A stretch of DNA of 64,000 nucleotides from Pedobacter cryoconitis (GTDB lineage Bacteria > Bacteroidota > Bacteroidia > Sphingobacteriales > Sphingobacteriaceae): the NCBI RefSeq assembly GCF_014200595.1, contig NZ_JACHCG010000003.1, positions 186,001 to 250,000 of the forward strand. Reading direction: 5' to 3'. Under the pieces are notes generated by a model. That model did no database searches, was not told the origin of the DNA, and worked only from the letters and a program-made list of their open reading frames with translations. A program made the translations under genes and the position numbers. Positions 27,776 to 37,300 of this stretch are shown here, piece by piece. Each line of letters starts with the position of its first letter. The first letter of the stretch is position 1.

Positions 27776-28699
27776 CTAAACCTGCTCCAGCTTATCAGCA
27801 AGTACCTCAGAAATCTTTCTATAAGAATCAAAAGTCCATCCACCAACATGTGGCGTCAAAATAACCTTCTCCGATTCTTTCAATTCATTAAACCAATCCT
27901 GTTCTGCCAATGCCGGGAACTTTTCTACTTCCAGCACATCCAGTCCGGCACCTAATATCTTACCAGATTTAATCGCTGCCAATACCGCTTTCGTATTCAC
28001 AATTTCGCCTCTGGCCGTATTGATGAAAAATATATTCTTTTTGAAATGGTACAAATATTCCTCATCCACCATTTGCCTGGTTTCTGAAGTCAGTGGAATA
28101 TGTAAACTCAGCACATCGCTATGTTTAACAATTTCTTCCATGCTGCATTCCTGCGCATAAGCATCAGAAAAGCCCGTTTTATATTTATCATAAGCAAGTA
28201 CTTTCACCTCAAAACCCGAAAGCTTTCTGGCCATACTGCTTCCCATAAAACCATAACCGATAATCCCGACAGTTTTGCCTTTCAGCTCCCATCCACGGTT
28301 ACCTTCCCGATCCCAGATTCCGTTTCTGATCTCGATATCAGCCTTGCGGTGCGTATTGATCAGTGAAAGCAACATCCCCATCGCATGTTCCCCTACTGCA
28401 TCCCTGTTTCCCTCAGGCGCATTCAGCAACTTAATATTCCGCTCCTTCGCATAAGCCTCGTCGATATTATCCAACCCCGCTCCTGCTCTGGCTACAAATT
28501 TAAGCCCCGGTGCAGCTTCCATCAGCTCCCTGTCTATCTTAAACTTCGTCCGTACTGCAATACCATCATATCCTGAAATCACAGCCAGCGTTTCTGCCCT
28601 GGTGATCAATGGACGATCGTCTACTTCATAACCTAATTGTTCTGCCCTGCTTTTGAATACAGGATGTAAATCATCAACAATTAAAATTTTACCGTTCAT
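27776..28699 (-). CDS. D-isomer-specific 2-hydroxyacid dehydrogenase
   Basis: The 307-residue protein has the two-domain fold of the family. A Rossmann motif VGIIGYGFMGSSMARKL lies near residue 145. The substrate-binding Arg is in NTARGEIVN near 230, and the catalytic His is in LTPHVGGWT near 285 with the paired Glu in VLEVEKFP. It is of the short phosphoglycerate-dehydrogenase-like type without an ACT domain. Substrate cannot be fixed: 3-phosphoglycerate, glyoxylate or another 2-oxoacid are all possible. It lies 11 nt after rsmA on the same strand. Confidence 0.88.
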   Translation of the reverse strand: MNGKILIVDDLHPVFKSRAEQLGYEVDDRPLITRAETLAVISGYDGIAVRTKFKIDRELMEAAPGLKFVARAGAGLDNIDEAYAKERNIKLLNAPEGNRDAVGEHAMGMLLSLINTHRKADIEIRNGIWDREGNRGWELKGKTVGIIGYGFMGSSMARKLSGFEVKVLAYDKYKTGFSDAYAQECSMEEIVKHSDVLSLHIPLTSETRQMVDEEYLYHFKKNIFFINTARGEIVNTKAVLAAIKSGKILGAGLDVLEVEKFPALAEQDWFNELKESEKVILTPHVGGWTFDSYRKISEVLADKLEQV

Positions 28700-28710
28700 C
28701 TGTTTTATAA

Positions 28711-29493
28711 TTATAACGCCAGCTTAGTTACCAGCTGCGTAAGGGTAATAAAATCTTCTACGCTCAATTGCTCCGCTCTTTTTTCAAAATAGATATTATC
28801 ATCCATTTTAACTTTAGGCAATACACCCGACAAAGCATTTCTTAATGTTTTTCTACGCTGATTAAATCCGGCTTTAACGACAGTCCAGAATAATTTCTCA
28901 TCGCAATCCAAAGTCACTCTCTCATTTCTGCTCAAGCGGATTACACCCGAATTTACTTTAGGAGGTGGATTAAAAGTTCCCGGTTTTACAGAAAATAAAT
29001 AATCAATATTATAATAGGCCTGGATCAGCACACTTAGAATCCCGTAATCTTTTGTTCCGCTTTTAGATGCACAGCGTTCTGCAACTTCTTTTTGAAACAT
29101 GCCTACCATCTCTACTACATTTTCTCTGTGCTCCAAAACCTTAAATAAGATCTGTGAAGAAATATTATATGGGAAATTACCTATTATGGCGTATTTACCG
29201 GAAAATACTTTTTTCAGATCCATTTTCAAAAAATCCCCGTTAATTAACCTTTCGCCCATTTGCGGATACTTATCATTTAAGAAATGATAGGATTCCACAT
29301 CGATATCGATCATAAAGGTTTCCAGGTCTTTTCTTTCCAGCAGAATGTCCGAAAGGATACCCATACCCGGCCCTACTTCAAGCACCTGACTGTATTGATC
29401 GGTATGGACAAGACCGTCTACAATTTTAGCTGCTATTTTTTTATCGGTCAAAAAATGTTGCCCTAAATGTTTTTTCGCCCTTACCAAACTCAT
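28711..29493 (-). CDS. rsmA: 16S rRNA dimethyladenosine transferase RsmA (KsgA)
   Basis: RsmA puts two methyl groups on each of two adjacent adenines near the 3' end of 16S rRNA. The 260-residue protein has the SAM-binding start KKHLGQHFLTDKKIAAKI, motif I EVGPGMGILSDIL near residue 40 and the catalytic motif IIGNFPYNISSQILF near 103. Its length is standard. It is divergent from pdxA, a frequent neighbour of rsmA in many bacteria, and is followed by the dehydrogenase gene. Confidence 0.97.
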   Translation of the reverse strand: MSLVRAKKHLGQHFLTDKKIAAKIVDGLVHTDQYSQVLEVGPGMGILSDILLERKDLETFMIDIDVESYHFLNDKYPQMGERLINGDFLKMDLKKVFSGKYAIIGNFPYNISSQILFKVLEHRENVVEMVGMFQKEVAERCASKSGTKDYGILSVLIQAYYNIDYLFSVKPGTFNPPPKVNSGVIRLSRNERVTLDCDEKLFWTVVKAGFNQRRKTLRNALSGVLPKVKMDDNIYFEKRAEQLSVEDFITLTQLVTKLAL

Positions 29494-29800
29494 ATGATTG
29501 CTGTTATATTTTGTTAATCGAAAGAAGCCGAGACTTCTAAAAGGTGCAAAATAACTAAAGTTTACGAGTTCAACCTAATTATTAGCAATGAAGCCTTAGC
29601 TAAGAACCACTAATCAGCAAACGTATTTCAAGCAGAACTCTACCAGTTACACTACTTTTCAGCCTGTATTTAACTGCTCTTTCTTTATCACCTATGTCCA
29701 CAGCCTCAATAGCCATAATTACCCGTTCTAAACAGATCGCCCTTAAAAACAGCACGTTTTCTAATGAATTTCTGTATTTTGCGCAAATTTTCATTTGAGC
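29494..29800. other. Divergent intergenic region rsmA / pdxA
   Basis: This 307-bp gap holds the start regions of two divergent genes. A TATTTTGCG box at 29775-29783 could be the pdxA -7 element, with only a weak -33. A small inverted repeat AGAAG/CTTCT lies near 29525-29545. A 64-codon minus-strand frame at 29600-29794 has no recognisable features and I regard it as chance. I see no other structure. Confidence 0.4.
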
Positions 29801-30880
29801 ATGAGCAATAAAATCAAAATAGGTATCAGTATAGGTGATGTAAATGGCATAGGTTTAGAAGTGATTCTGAAAACTTTAGCCAATAACAGTATTCTTGATT
29901 ACTGCACCCCTATCGTTTATGGACATACAAAAGTAGCCTCTTACCATAGAAAAGCACTGGGTTTAGGTGATTTCAGTTTCAATGTGATCAATGACGCTGA
30001 AGCTGCTAATCCTAAAAAAGCAAATATGATCAACTGCTGGGAAGAGGATGTAAAGATCGAACTGGGTGTAGCCAATGAAATTGGTGGAAAATATGCCTTG
30101 TTATCTTTGGAAAGAGCAACAGAAGACCTGATCAAAGGAAATATTGACGCTTTAGTCACTGCTCCGATCAATAAACATACGATACAAGCAGAGAATTTTA
30201 AATTCCCTGGTCATACAGAATACTTGCAGGAACGTACCGGCAGTTCTGACGTACTGATGTTTTTATTGAGTGAAGATATTCGTGTAGGCGTAGTTACAGG
30301 TCATATTCCTGTTTCTAAAATTGCAGAAAGTATCACGAAGGAAAGTATTGTTAAAAAACTTTTGCTAATCAATAAGAGTCTGAAAAGAGATTTCTGGATT
30401 GAAAAACCAAGAATTGCCGTATTAGGGTTAAATCCTCATGCTGGCGACAATGGCTTGCTTGGCAGTGAAGAACAGGACATTATTATGCCTGCGATTCAGG
30501 AAGCGTTTGATTCCGGTGTAATTTGCTTTGGCCCTTATCCTGCGGATGGATTTTTTGGCAAAGGCGCTTATAAACAATTCGATGCCGTACTGGCGATGTA
30601 TCATGACCAGGGCTTAATCCCTTTCAAGACCATTGCTTTCGGAACGGGTGTAAACTTTACAGCCGGAATGAAATATGTGCGGACCTCTCCTGATCATGGT
30701 ACAGGCTTCGATATTGCCGGAAAAGACCTGGCAGATCCGTCTTCTTTTATAGAAGCACTTTTTGCTGCGACACATATTGTAAAACACAGACGTGAACAGG
30801 ACGAACTGTTAAGCAACCAGTTAAGAAGCGGCGGAAAAATTATAGAAACTGCGGCAGATGTGAAGGATGATGCAAATTAA
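29801..30880 (+). CDS. pdxA: 4-hydroxythreonine-4-phosphate dehydrogenase PdxA
   Basis: PdxA oxidises 4-phosphohydroxy-L-threonine on the way to pyridoxal phosphate. The 359-residue protein starts MSNKIKIGISIGDVNGIGLEVI. It has the metal-binding histidines in KFPGHTEYLQ, AMYHDQGLIPFK and VRTSPDHGTGFDIAG, all diagnostic. I choose the ATG at 29801; an in-frame TTG two codons earlier is less likely. It leads a series that continues with yceD, rpmF and the fatty-acid genes, though yceD has its own promoter. Confidence 0.97.
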   Translation: MSNKIKIGISIGDVNGIGLEVILKTLANNSILDYCTPIVYGHTKVASYHRKALGLGDFSFNVINDAEAANPKKANMINCWEEDVKIELGVANEIGGKYALLSLERATEDLIKGNIDALVTAPINKHTIQAENFKFPGHTEYLQERTGSSDVLMFLLSEDIRVGVVTGHIPVSKIAESITKESIVKKLLLINKSLKRDFWIEKPRIAVLGLNPHAGDNGLLGSEEQDIIMPAIQEAFDSGVICFGPYPADGFFGKGAYKQFDAVLAMYHDQGLIPFKTIAFGTGVNFTAGMKYVRTSPDHGTGFDIAGKDLADPSSFIEALFAATHIVKHRREQDELLSNQLRSGGKIIETAADVKDDAN

Positions 30881-30927
30881 CCACAATAATATTTCTAAAA
30901 CATTTCAGAAGTATCAAATTAATTCAT

Positions 30928-30935
30928 ACATTTGC
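30928..30935 (+). promoter_or_regulatory. -7 promoter box of yceD-rpmF-plsX-fabH
   Basis: TACATTTG is a perfect match to TAnnTTTG, with a weak TTTC about 20 nt earlier. Transcription would start near 30940. That rules out TTG at 30932, which lies inside the box, as a start codon for the yceD gene. Confidence 0.55.
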
Positions 30936-30955
30936 GGGCTAAAATTTTGTTACAA

Positions 30956-31489
30956 TTGAAACCTTTAAAAGAATTTTCGATCCCGTTTACTGGCTTAAAA
31001 ATTGGCAAGCATCAATTTGATTTTGAGATTGATAACAGCTTTTTTGACGCATTCGAATACTCTTTGGTAAAAAAGGGGGATTTGAAAGTTACGGTAGAAT
31101 TGGATAAACAGGAGACAATGCTGATTTTGAAAATTCGCATTGCCGGAACAATAAAGCTTGATTGTGATAAATGTTTAGCTGAATTTGATGCCCCTCTGGA
31201 TATTTCAGAAAGGCAGATTGTAAAATTCGCTGAAGATGAGCTGGAGAGTGATGATTTAGAAATCATCGTATTGAATAAAAAAGAAAGTAGCATCGATATC
31301 GCGGAAATTCTTTATGAATTTATCACAGTATCGGTACCCTATATAAAAATTTGTGAGCAGAACGGCAATGGTGTCAAATGCGACAAAGAGATGATTGAAA
31401 GACTGGAAAGTCTGGCTAATCCTTCTCAACAAGAAGAAAATACAACAAGTGCTGACCCGCGTTGGGAAGCATTAAAAAAATTAAAATAA
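30956..31489 (+). CDS. YceD/DUF177 family protein
   Basis: DUF177 proteins are usually encoded beside rpmF and are linked to 23S rRNA or ribosome maturation; the mechanism is not settled. The product is about 177 residues with a Cys pair in LDCDKCLAEFDAPLDI near residue 75 and another in KICEQNGNGVKCDK near 140, which may bind metal. No ATG lies near the N-terminus. I choose TTG at 30956 (L/M-KPLKEFSIPFTGLKIGKHQF) because the promoter box covers the earlier TTG at 30932; TTG at 30947 is the alternative. rpmF follows 18 nt later. Confidence 0.85.
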   Translation: MKPLKEFSIPFTGLKIGKHQFDFEIDNSFFDAFEYSLVKKGDLKVTVELDKQETMLILKIRIAGTIKLDCDKCLAEFDAPLDISERQIVKFAEDELESDDLEIIVLNKKESSIDIAEILYEFITVSVPYIKICEQNGNGVKCDKEMIERLESLANPSQQEENTTSADPRWEALKKLK

Positions 31490-31507
31490 TAATTAAATAA
31501 ATCAGCA

Positions 31508-31699
31508 ATGGCACATCCAAAACGCAAGATCTCTAAAAGTAGAAGAGATAAAAGAAGAACACACTATAAAGCGGTAGCTCCTTCTTTATCTACTTGTCAA
31601 ACTACAGGTGCAATCCACATTCCTCACCATGCATACAATGTTGATGGGAATTTGTACTACAACGGTAAACTGGTTATTGAAAACACCTCTATAGGTTAA
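31508..31699 (+). CDS. rpmF: Ribosomal protein bL32
   Basis: The 63-residue basic protein starts [20 protein letters not shown], the unmistakable bL32 N-terminus. The zinc ribbon seen in some bL32 proteins is reduced here to a single Cys ([10 protein letters not shown]), so this is probably the zinc-independent form. It lies between yceD and plsX, a classical order. Confidence 0.97.
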   Translation: MAHPKRKISKSRRDKRRTHYKAVAPSLSTCQTTGAIHIPHHAYNVDGNLYYNGKLVIENTSIG

Positions 31700-31798
31700 T
31701 TTTTCGGAGAAATTGTTTGTGTTTTCAGCTTCATTAAGTTTAACTTAGGCGCTTGAAAAAAAGGCAATAATGCTTTATTCACAAACTGATTTTTTACT

Positions 31799-32737
31799 AT
31801 GAAAATAGGTCTCGATATAATGGGCGGAGACTATGCTCCCAAAGCAAACGTTTTGGGAGCAATAGCTGCTCATGAATTATTAGCGCCAAATGAGCATTTA
31901 GTGCTAATAGGCGATACTCAGCAAATTAAGCCTTTGCTCGCTGACAGCGGGTTCAATCCCGATCACTTTGAATATGTTCATACCGAAGAGGTAATTGGTA
32001 TGGGCGAACATCCCACAAGAGCAATTGCTCAAAAACCAAACTCAAGTATTTCTCTGGGTTTCTCTATGTTAAAAAAAGGGGAAATCGATGCATTTGTCGG
32101 CGCAGGTAACTCTGGTGCGATGATGGTTGGTGCTGTTTTTAGTGTAAAAACAGTTCCTGGTATTATCAGACCTTGTCTGTGCACGATCGTACCCAAACTT
32201 GATGGAGGAAGAGGTTTAATGCTGGACGTTGGCGCAAACGCTGACTGCAAGCCTGACACTCTGCTTCAATTCGGAATTTTAGGTAGTCTGTATGCTGAAA
32301 ATGTTATGCAGATCAATACCCCTAAAGTCGGCCTCATCAATATTGGCGAAGAAGATGAAAAAGGAAATATGTTAAGTCTGGCAACTTTTCCATTGATGAA
32401 AGAATGTAATCTCTTTAATTTTATTGGAAATATTGAGGGACGTGATTTATTCAACGAAAAAGCAGATGTAATTGTATGTGACGGGTTTACCGGAAACATT
32501 ATGCTTAAATTGGCTGAATCGTTTTACATAATGACGATCAAAAAAGGACTTAAAGATGAGTTCTTTGACAGGTTTAATTATGAAAACTACGGTGGAAGTC
32601 CGGTTCTTGGAGTAAATGCACCTGTGATCATAGGTCATGGAATCTCCTCGCCTACCGCTGTAAAAAACATGATCTTTCAAGCGAGAGACATGATTACTAC
32701 AGGTCTGGTTGGAAAAATACAAGATGCATTTAAATAA
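31799..32737 (+). CDS. plsX: Phosphate acyltransferase PlsX
   Basis: PlsX makes acyl-phosphate from acyl-ACP, the donor for phospholipid synthesis by PlsY. The 312-residue protein starts MKIGLDIMGGDYAPKANVLG and has GAGNSGAMMVGAVF near residue 101, LMLDVGANADCKP and VCDGFTGNIMLKLAE, all family marks. It is followed by fabH after 13 nt. Confidence 0.97.
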   Translation: MKIGLDIMGGDYAPKANVLGAIAAHELLAPNEHLVLIGDTQQIKPLLADSGFNPDHFEYVHTEEVIGMGEHPTRAIAQKPNSSISLGFSMLKKGEIDAFVGAGNSGAMMVGAVFSVKTVPGIIRPCLCTIVPKLDGGRGLMLDVGANADCKPDTLLQFGILGSLYAENVMQINTPKVGLINIGEEDEKGNMLSLATFPLMKECNLFNFIGNIEGRDLFNEKADVIVCDGFTGNIMLKLAESFYIMTIKKGLKDEFFDRFNYENYGGSPVLGVNAPVIIGHGISSPTAVKNMIFQARDMITTGLVGKIQDAFK

Positions 32738-32750
32738 AATCTGACAACAA

Positions 32751-33740
32751 ATGAGTAAAATTCACGCTGCTATTACTGCGGTTCAAGGTTATGTCCCTGA
32801 TTATATCCTTTCTAATAAAGAGTTAGAGACGATTGTTGATACAACAGATGAATGGATAACCTCACGAACGGGTATAAAAGAGCGAAGAATATTAAAAGGT
32901 GAAGGATTAGGTACCTCCGACATGGCTGTTCACGCGGTTAATGGACTGTTAAAGAAAAGAGGTATTACCGCAGAAGAAATCGATCTGATTATCTTTTGCA
33001 CCACGACCCCCGACATGCCTTTCCCAGCCACTGCAAATATTTTAGCTGATAAAATCGGCGCAAAAAATGCATGGGGTTTTGATTTACAGGCTGCCTGCTC
33101 TGGATTTATCTATGGGATTTCTACTGCTTCGCAATTTATCCAGTCAGGAAAACATCAAAAAGTATTGGTAGTGGGCGGCGACAAAATGTCGTCTATCATT
33201 GATTATACAGACAGAACAACCTGCATCATTTTTGGTGACGGCTGTGGTGCTGTATTATTGGAACCTAATGATGAAGGAAATGGGATCATTGATTCTGTTT
33301 TAAAATCGGACGGTGCCGGAAGACAATTCCTGCATCAGAAAGCGGGCGGATCTGTCAGACCAGCTTCGCACGAAACGATTGACCAGAGAGAACATTTCGT
33401 TTACCAGGAAGGAAAAGCTGTTTTTAAATTTGCAGTGACCAATATGGCAGATGTAGCGGCCGAAATCATGGAACGGAACCAGCTGAATGCTGAAGATGTG
33501 AAATGGTTAGTTCCGCACCAGGCGAATAAAAGAATTATTGATGCTACGGCTTCAAGAATGGGCATAGGAGCTGAAAAAGTAATGATCAATATAGAACGTT
33601 ACGGCAATACCACCAATGGGACCATCCCGCTTTGTTTATGGGAATGGGAAGACAAACTAAAAAAGGGAGATAATATTATTCTTGCTGCTTTTGGGGGTGG
33701 ATTTACCTGGGGATCAGTATATATAAAGTGGGCTTACTAA
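32751..33740 (+). CDS. fabH: 3-oxoacyl-ACP synthase III FabH
   Basis: FabH condenses an acyl-CoA primer with malonyl-ACP to start fatty-acid synthesis. The 329-residue protein shows the catalytic Cys116 in [11 protein letters not shown], His in VPHQANKRI near residue 258 and Asn in [11 protein letters not shown] near 285, the C-H-N triad of KAS III. Members in this phylum often use branched primers to make iso-fatty acids; that is expectation, not seen in the sequence. Confidence 0.97.
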   Translation: MSKIHAAITAVQGYVPDYILSNKELETIVDTTDEWITSRTGIKERRILKGEGLGTSDMAVHAVNGLLKKRGITAEEIDLIIFCTTTPDMPFPATANILADKIGAKNAWGFDLQAACSGFIYGISTASQFIQSGKHQKVLVVGGDKMSSIIDYTDRTTCIIFGDGCGAVLLEPNDEGNGIIDSVLKSDGAGRQFLHQKAGGSVRPASHETIDQREHFVYQEGKAVFKFAVTNMADVAAEIMERNQLNAEDVKWLVPHQANKRIIDATASRMGIGAEKVMINIERYGNTTNGTIPLCLWEWEDKLKKGDNIILAAFGGGFTWGSVYIKWAY

Positions 33741-33762
33741 ATTTTATTACAAATAAAAATAT

Positions 33763-33770
33763 TAACTTTG
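33763..33770 (+). promoter_or_regulatory. -7 promoter box of accB-accC
   Basis: TAACTTTG matches TAnnTTTG exactly and lies 42 nt before the accB ATG. The -33 region is only T-rich. It suggests accB-accC can be transcribed separately from fabH. Confidence 0.45.
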
Positions 33771-33812
33771 AGTCTTTAAAAGACCAATATCTTTTCAACA
33801 AAATACCTAAAA

Positions 33813-34295
33813 ATGGATATCAAACAAATTCAGGAACTCATTAAATTTGTTTCTCGTTCGGGCGTCAATGAAGTTGCAATAGAACAAAAGGACTTCAAAA
33901 TTACTATCAAAACTAATCAGACCCCAACAGTTATTACTACGACAGTTCCTGCACAGGCAGTAGCACCACAGGTGTTACCTTCTGCTCCAGCGGTACAACC
34001 TGTTGCTGTAACGGCAAACAACGCTTCGTCTGCTGCTGAGGCTGATGATTCTAAATATATTACTGTAAAATCTCCAATGATCGGAACTTTCTACCGTTCG
34101 TCGAGCCCTGACAAACCTTCATTTGCAAGTGTTGGTGATGAAATCGCTCCGGGTAAAGTTATCTGTATCATTGAGGCAATGAAATTATTCAACGAAATTG
34201 AAAGTGAAGTTTCCGGAAGAATCGTTAAAGTATTGGTTGATAACTCATCACCTGTAGAATACGACCAACCATTATTTTTAGTAGAACCTATGTAA
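33813..34295 (+). CDS. accB: Biotin carboxyl carrier protein of acetyl-CoA carboxylase
   Basis: AccB carries CO2 on biotin between biotin carboxylase and carboxyltransferase. The 160-residue protein has an N-terminal helix region, an Ala/Pro/Val-rich linker (about 45-85) and a biotinyl domain ending SSPVEYDQPLFLVEPM. The biotinylated lysine is Lys124 in EAMKLFNEIE. accC follows immediately, the usual pairing. Confidence 0.97.
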   Translation: MDIKQIQELIKFVSRSGVNEVAIEQKDFKITIKTNQTPTVITTTVPAQAVAPQVLPSAPAVQPVAVTANNASSAAEADDSKYITVKSPMIGTFYRSSSPDKPSFASVGDEIAPGKVICIIEAMKLFNEIESEVSGRIVKVLVDNSSPVEYDQPLFLVEPM

Positions 34296-34331
34296 TTTTT
34301 GCTTCTGGCAAATTATCATCTTATCAATTAT

Positions 34332-35672
34332 ATGTTTAAAAAAATACTAATTGCCAACAGGGGCGAAATTGCATTACGTATTATTCGTACCTGTAAGGAA
34401 ATGGGCATTAAAACTGTGGCAGTTTATTCAACTGCTGACAGGGAGAGTCTCCATGTTCGTTTCGCGGATGAAGCTGTTTGTATAGGCCCACCTCCGAGTA
34501 AAGATTCTTACTTAAGTATCCCAAATATTATTTCAGCTGCTGAATTAACCAATGCAGATGCGATTCATCCAGGCTACGGCTTTTTATCTGAGAACGCTAA
34601 GTTCTCTTCTGTTTGCAGAGACTATGGAATTAAGTTCATTGGTGCTACACCAGAACAGATCAATTCTATGGGAGATAAAGCTTCCGCCAAAGAAACGATG
34701 AAAAAAGCGGGTGTACCTACTATCCCTGGTTCTCAGGGTTTGCTGGAAAGTGTAAAAGAAGGTATTGTCTTAGCGAATGAAATCGGTTACCCTGTAATCC
34801 TGAAAGCAACTGCCGGTGGTGGTGGCCGTGGAATGCGTGTGGTATGGAAAGATGAAGACTTCGAAAATGCATGGGATAGTGCAAGACAGGAATCTGGCGC
34901 TGCTTTTGGAAACGACGGTTTATACTTAGAAAAATATATCGAAGATCCACGTCACATTGAAATCCAGATTATTGGTGATCAATATGGTAAAGCTTGTCAC
35001 TTATCTGAGCGTGACTGTTCTATTCAGCGTCGTCACCAGAAACTGGTTGAAGAAGCCCCATCTCCTTTCATGACTCCGGAATTGAGAGAACGTATGGGTG
35101 AGGCTGCAATTAAAGGGGCCACTGCTGTTTCTTATGAAGGTGCCGGAACAATCGAATTTCTGGTTGATAAACACCGTAATTTCTACTTCATGGAGATGAA
35201 TACACGTATCCAGGTAGAGCACCCGGTTACAGAAGAGGTCATCAATTACGATTTAATCAAAGAACAAATTAAGGTAGCTTCAGGTGTTCCGATCTCTGGT
35301 AAAAACTATCTTCCGAATATGCATGCTATTGAATGCAGGATTAATGCGGAAGATCCTTTTAACAATTTCAGACCTTGTCCTGGAAAAATCACTAATTTCC
35401 ATTCTCCGGGCGGACATGGGGTAAGGGTTGATACGCATGTTTATGCAGGTTATCAGATTCCTTCAAACTATGATTCTATGATTGCTAAACTGATCTGTGT
35501 TGCACAAACACGTGAAGAAGCGATCAGTACAATGGAGCGTGCGCTAAGTGAGTTTGTAATTGAAGGTGTAAAAACCACTATTCCTTTCCACTTGCAATTG
35601 ATGAAAGATCCGAACTTCAGAGCAGGAAACTTCACCACTAAATTCATGGAAACATTTGTTTTTTCTGAATAA
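34332..35672 (+). CDS. accC: Acetyl-CoA carboxylase, biotin carboxylase subunit
   Basis: AccC carboxylates the biotin of AccB with ATP and bicarbonate. The 446-residue protein starts [20 protein letters not shown]. It has the ATP-grasp glycine loop [14 protein letters not shown] near residue 160, [19 protein letters not shown], and [13 protein letters not shown] near 287. I choose the ATG at 34332; an in-frame TTG at 34299 would add 11 unrelated residues. The carboxyltransferase genes are not in this window. Confidence 0.97.
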   Translation: MFKKILIANRGEIALRIIRTCKEMGIKTVAVYSTADRESLHVRFADEAVCIGPPPSKDSYLSIPNIISAAELTNADAIHPGYGFLSENAKFSSVCRDYGIKFIGATPEQINSMGDKASAKETMKKAGVPTIPGSQGLLESVKEGIVLANEIGYPVILKATAGGGGRGMRVVWKDEDFENAWDSARQESGAAFGNDGLYLEKYIEDPRHIEIQIIGDQYGKACHLSERDCSIQRRHQKLVEEAPSPFMTPELRERMGEAAIKGATAVSYEGAGTIEFLVDKHRNFYFMEMNTRIQVEHPVTEEVINYDLIKEQIKVASGVPISGKNYLPNMHAIECRINAEDPFNNFRPCPGKITNFHSPGGHGVRVDTHVYAGYQIPSNYDSMIAKLICVAQTREEAISTMERALSEFVIEGVKTTIPFHLQLMKDPNFRAGNFTTKFMETFVFSE

Positions 35673-35710
35673 ATCCGAATAAAGACATCTAATTATTATA
35701 TTTAAAACGT

Positions 35711-35745
35711 AAATACCATTCTAATAAAATAGAATGGTATTTTTG
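35711..35745 (+). terminator. Terminator after accC
   Basis: AAATACCATTCTA and TAGAATGGTATTT form a 13-bp stem with a short AT loop, followed by a T run. It ends the fatty-acid block just before tatC. Confidence 0.88.
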
Positions 35746-35762
35746 TTTTACAAATAACGTAC

Positions 35763-36653
35763 ATGAGTGATAATAAAGCGCAGGACCTTATAGGGGCCAT
35801 TAAGAATAAAGGAAAGAATCTGGAATCCGAAATGTCTTTCTTTGACCATATAGATGTATTAAGAAAACACTTGCTCAGGGCATTATTGGCGATCGTAATT
35901 TTTACAGGCTTAGCCTTCTGGTATTACGATTTCCTGTTTAACACCATTATAATGGGCCCTAAGAGCCCCGATTTCTGGACTTACCGGATGATGTGTAAGC
36001 TGGTCCAGATCTTCCCTTCACTGGGATCTGATTTTTGTATCACTTCAATCAAGGGTAAAATTATCAACACAGAAATGGCTGGCCAGTTCACGTTACAGAT
36101 TAATTCCTGTATCATGACGGGTATCGTTTTTGGTATCCCATATATTCTTTTTGAACTCTGGTTATTTATAAAACCTGCCCTTCATGAGAAAGAAAGGAAG
36201 GCTGCAAGGGGATTTGTCTTCTTTGCTTCTGTATTATTTCTGATAGGTGTTTTATTCGGTTACTACATCATCTGTCCATTATCAATTAACTTCCTGACCA
36301 ATTTCTCAGTAAGCCCGATGATTGAAAATACGTTTACTATTGATTCGTATTTATCATCTGTCTCGACTTTAACCATCGGTACAGGGATTATATTTGAATT
36401 ACCTGTTGTCATTTATATCCTCTCTATATTCGGTATCATGACGCCTGCATTTATGCGTGCAAGCCGGAGATATGCTATCGTCATCATCCTGATCATTGCT
36501 GCTGTAGTTACGCCTACTCCAGATATGATGACGATGCTTGTTGTAGCTTTCCCGCTATTCATTTTATATGAGTTGAGTATATTCATTTCTGCAAAAATTG
36601 AGCGCAGAAAAAACAAAGAACTTTACGGTACAACTAAAGGTAACAACGCTTAA
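35763..36653 (+). CDS. tatC: Sec-independent protein translocase TatC
   Basis: TatC is the signal-recognising core of the twin-arginine translocase for folded proteins. The 296-residue protein has a polar N-terminus with the family motif MSFFDHIDVLRKHLLRALLA (about 25-44) and six membrane spans. It is longer than E. coli TatC through an extended loop after span 1 and a charged tail. No tatA or tatB lies next to it. rpiB starts 4 nt after its stop. Confidence 0.96.
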   Translation: MSDNKAQDLIGAIKNKGKNLESEMSFFDHIDVLRKHLLRALLAIVIFTGLAFWYYDFLFNTIIMGPKSPDFWTYRMMCKLVQIFPSLGSDFCITSIKGKIINTEMAGQFTLQINSCIMTGIVFGIPYILFELWLFIKPALHEKERKAARGFVFFASVLFLIGVLFGYYIICPLSINFLTNFSVSPMIENTFTIDSYLSSVSTLTIGTGIIFELPVVIYILSIFGIMTPAFMRASRRYAIVIILIIAAVVTPTPDMMTMLVVAFPLFILYELSIFISAKIERRKNKELYGTTKGNNA

Positions 36654-36657
36654 AAAC

Positions 36658-37092
36658 ATGTCCACACAACTAAAAATCGCTATTGGTGCTGACCACGCTG
36701 GTTTTGCCTGCAAAGAGTTATTGCGTGATTTTCTGAAGGATTTTGAAGTTCAGGATTTCGGGGCTTATAGCCCGGACTCTGTAGATTATCCTGACTTTGC
36801 ACATCCTGTGGCTTCGGCTGTGGAAAACGGGGAATTCCCTTTCGGAATCCTGATCTGCGGAAGTGCTAACGGCATTGCTATTGCTGCCAACAAGCATCAG
36901 GGGATCAGGGCTGCGATTTGCTGGGAGAATGAACTGGCTTCGCTGGCCAGACAGCATAACGATGCAAATATCATTTGTATCCCTGCGAGGTTTGTCTCAG
37001 AAGAACTGGCTAAGGAAATGGTGATGACCTTTCTGAATACAGCATTTGAAGGCGGCAGACACGCTAAACGTGTAGCTAAAATATCCTGCTAA
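36658..37092 (+). CDS. rpiB: Ribose 5-phosphate isomerase B
   Basis: RpiB interconverts ribose 5-phosphate and ribulose 5-phosphate. The 144-residue protein has KIAIGADHAGFACKE at the start, DYPDFAHPVASAV near residue 43 and LICGSANGIAIAANKHQGIRAA-type active-site block near 65-85, ending with the usual R-H-x-R-V-like segment (GGRHAKRVAKI). I use the ATG at 36658; a longer frame from 36598 overlaps tatC and adds unrelated residues. Confidence 0.96.
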   Translation: MSTQLKIAIGADHAGFACKELLRDFLKDFEVQDFGAYSPDSVDYPDFAHPVASAVENGEFPFGILICGSANGIAIAANKHQGIRAAICWENELASLARQHNDANIICIPARFVSEELAKEMVMTFLNTAFEGGRHAKRVAKISC

Positions 37093-37115
37093 CCGCAAGG
37101 CTAAGCTTCATAAAC

Positions 37116-37152
37116 AATTGGCCCGTCATGCTAAAGTATGACGGGCCAATTC
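37116..37152 (+). terminator. Strong hairpin terminator after rpiB
   Basis: AATTGGCCCGTCAT and ATGACGGGCCAATT form a perfect 14-bp stem with a small loop. The T run behind it is poor (CTGTTT), but the hairpin is strong and well placed. Confidence 0.75.
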
Positions 37153-37300
37153 TGTTTCCGGCTATGTTGTAACATAATAGTGACCCCCTTAAAAATCGGC
37201 GGAGTGCCGCTAAAAGAAATAGTTAATTTCCTATATTAAGACCTTTTAAAGACCGGGTTAATTCATCTGGAAAAACAAGAAAACAGCATAAAACTAAATA

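Noticed and set aside
29600..29794. 64-codon minus-strand frame between rsmA and pdxA
   Set aside because: No signal, motif or family resemblance, and its start lies in the likely pdxA promoter; a chance frame in a divergent gap.
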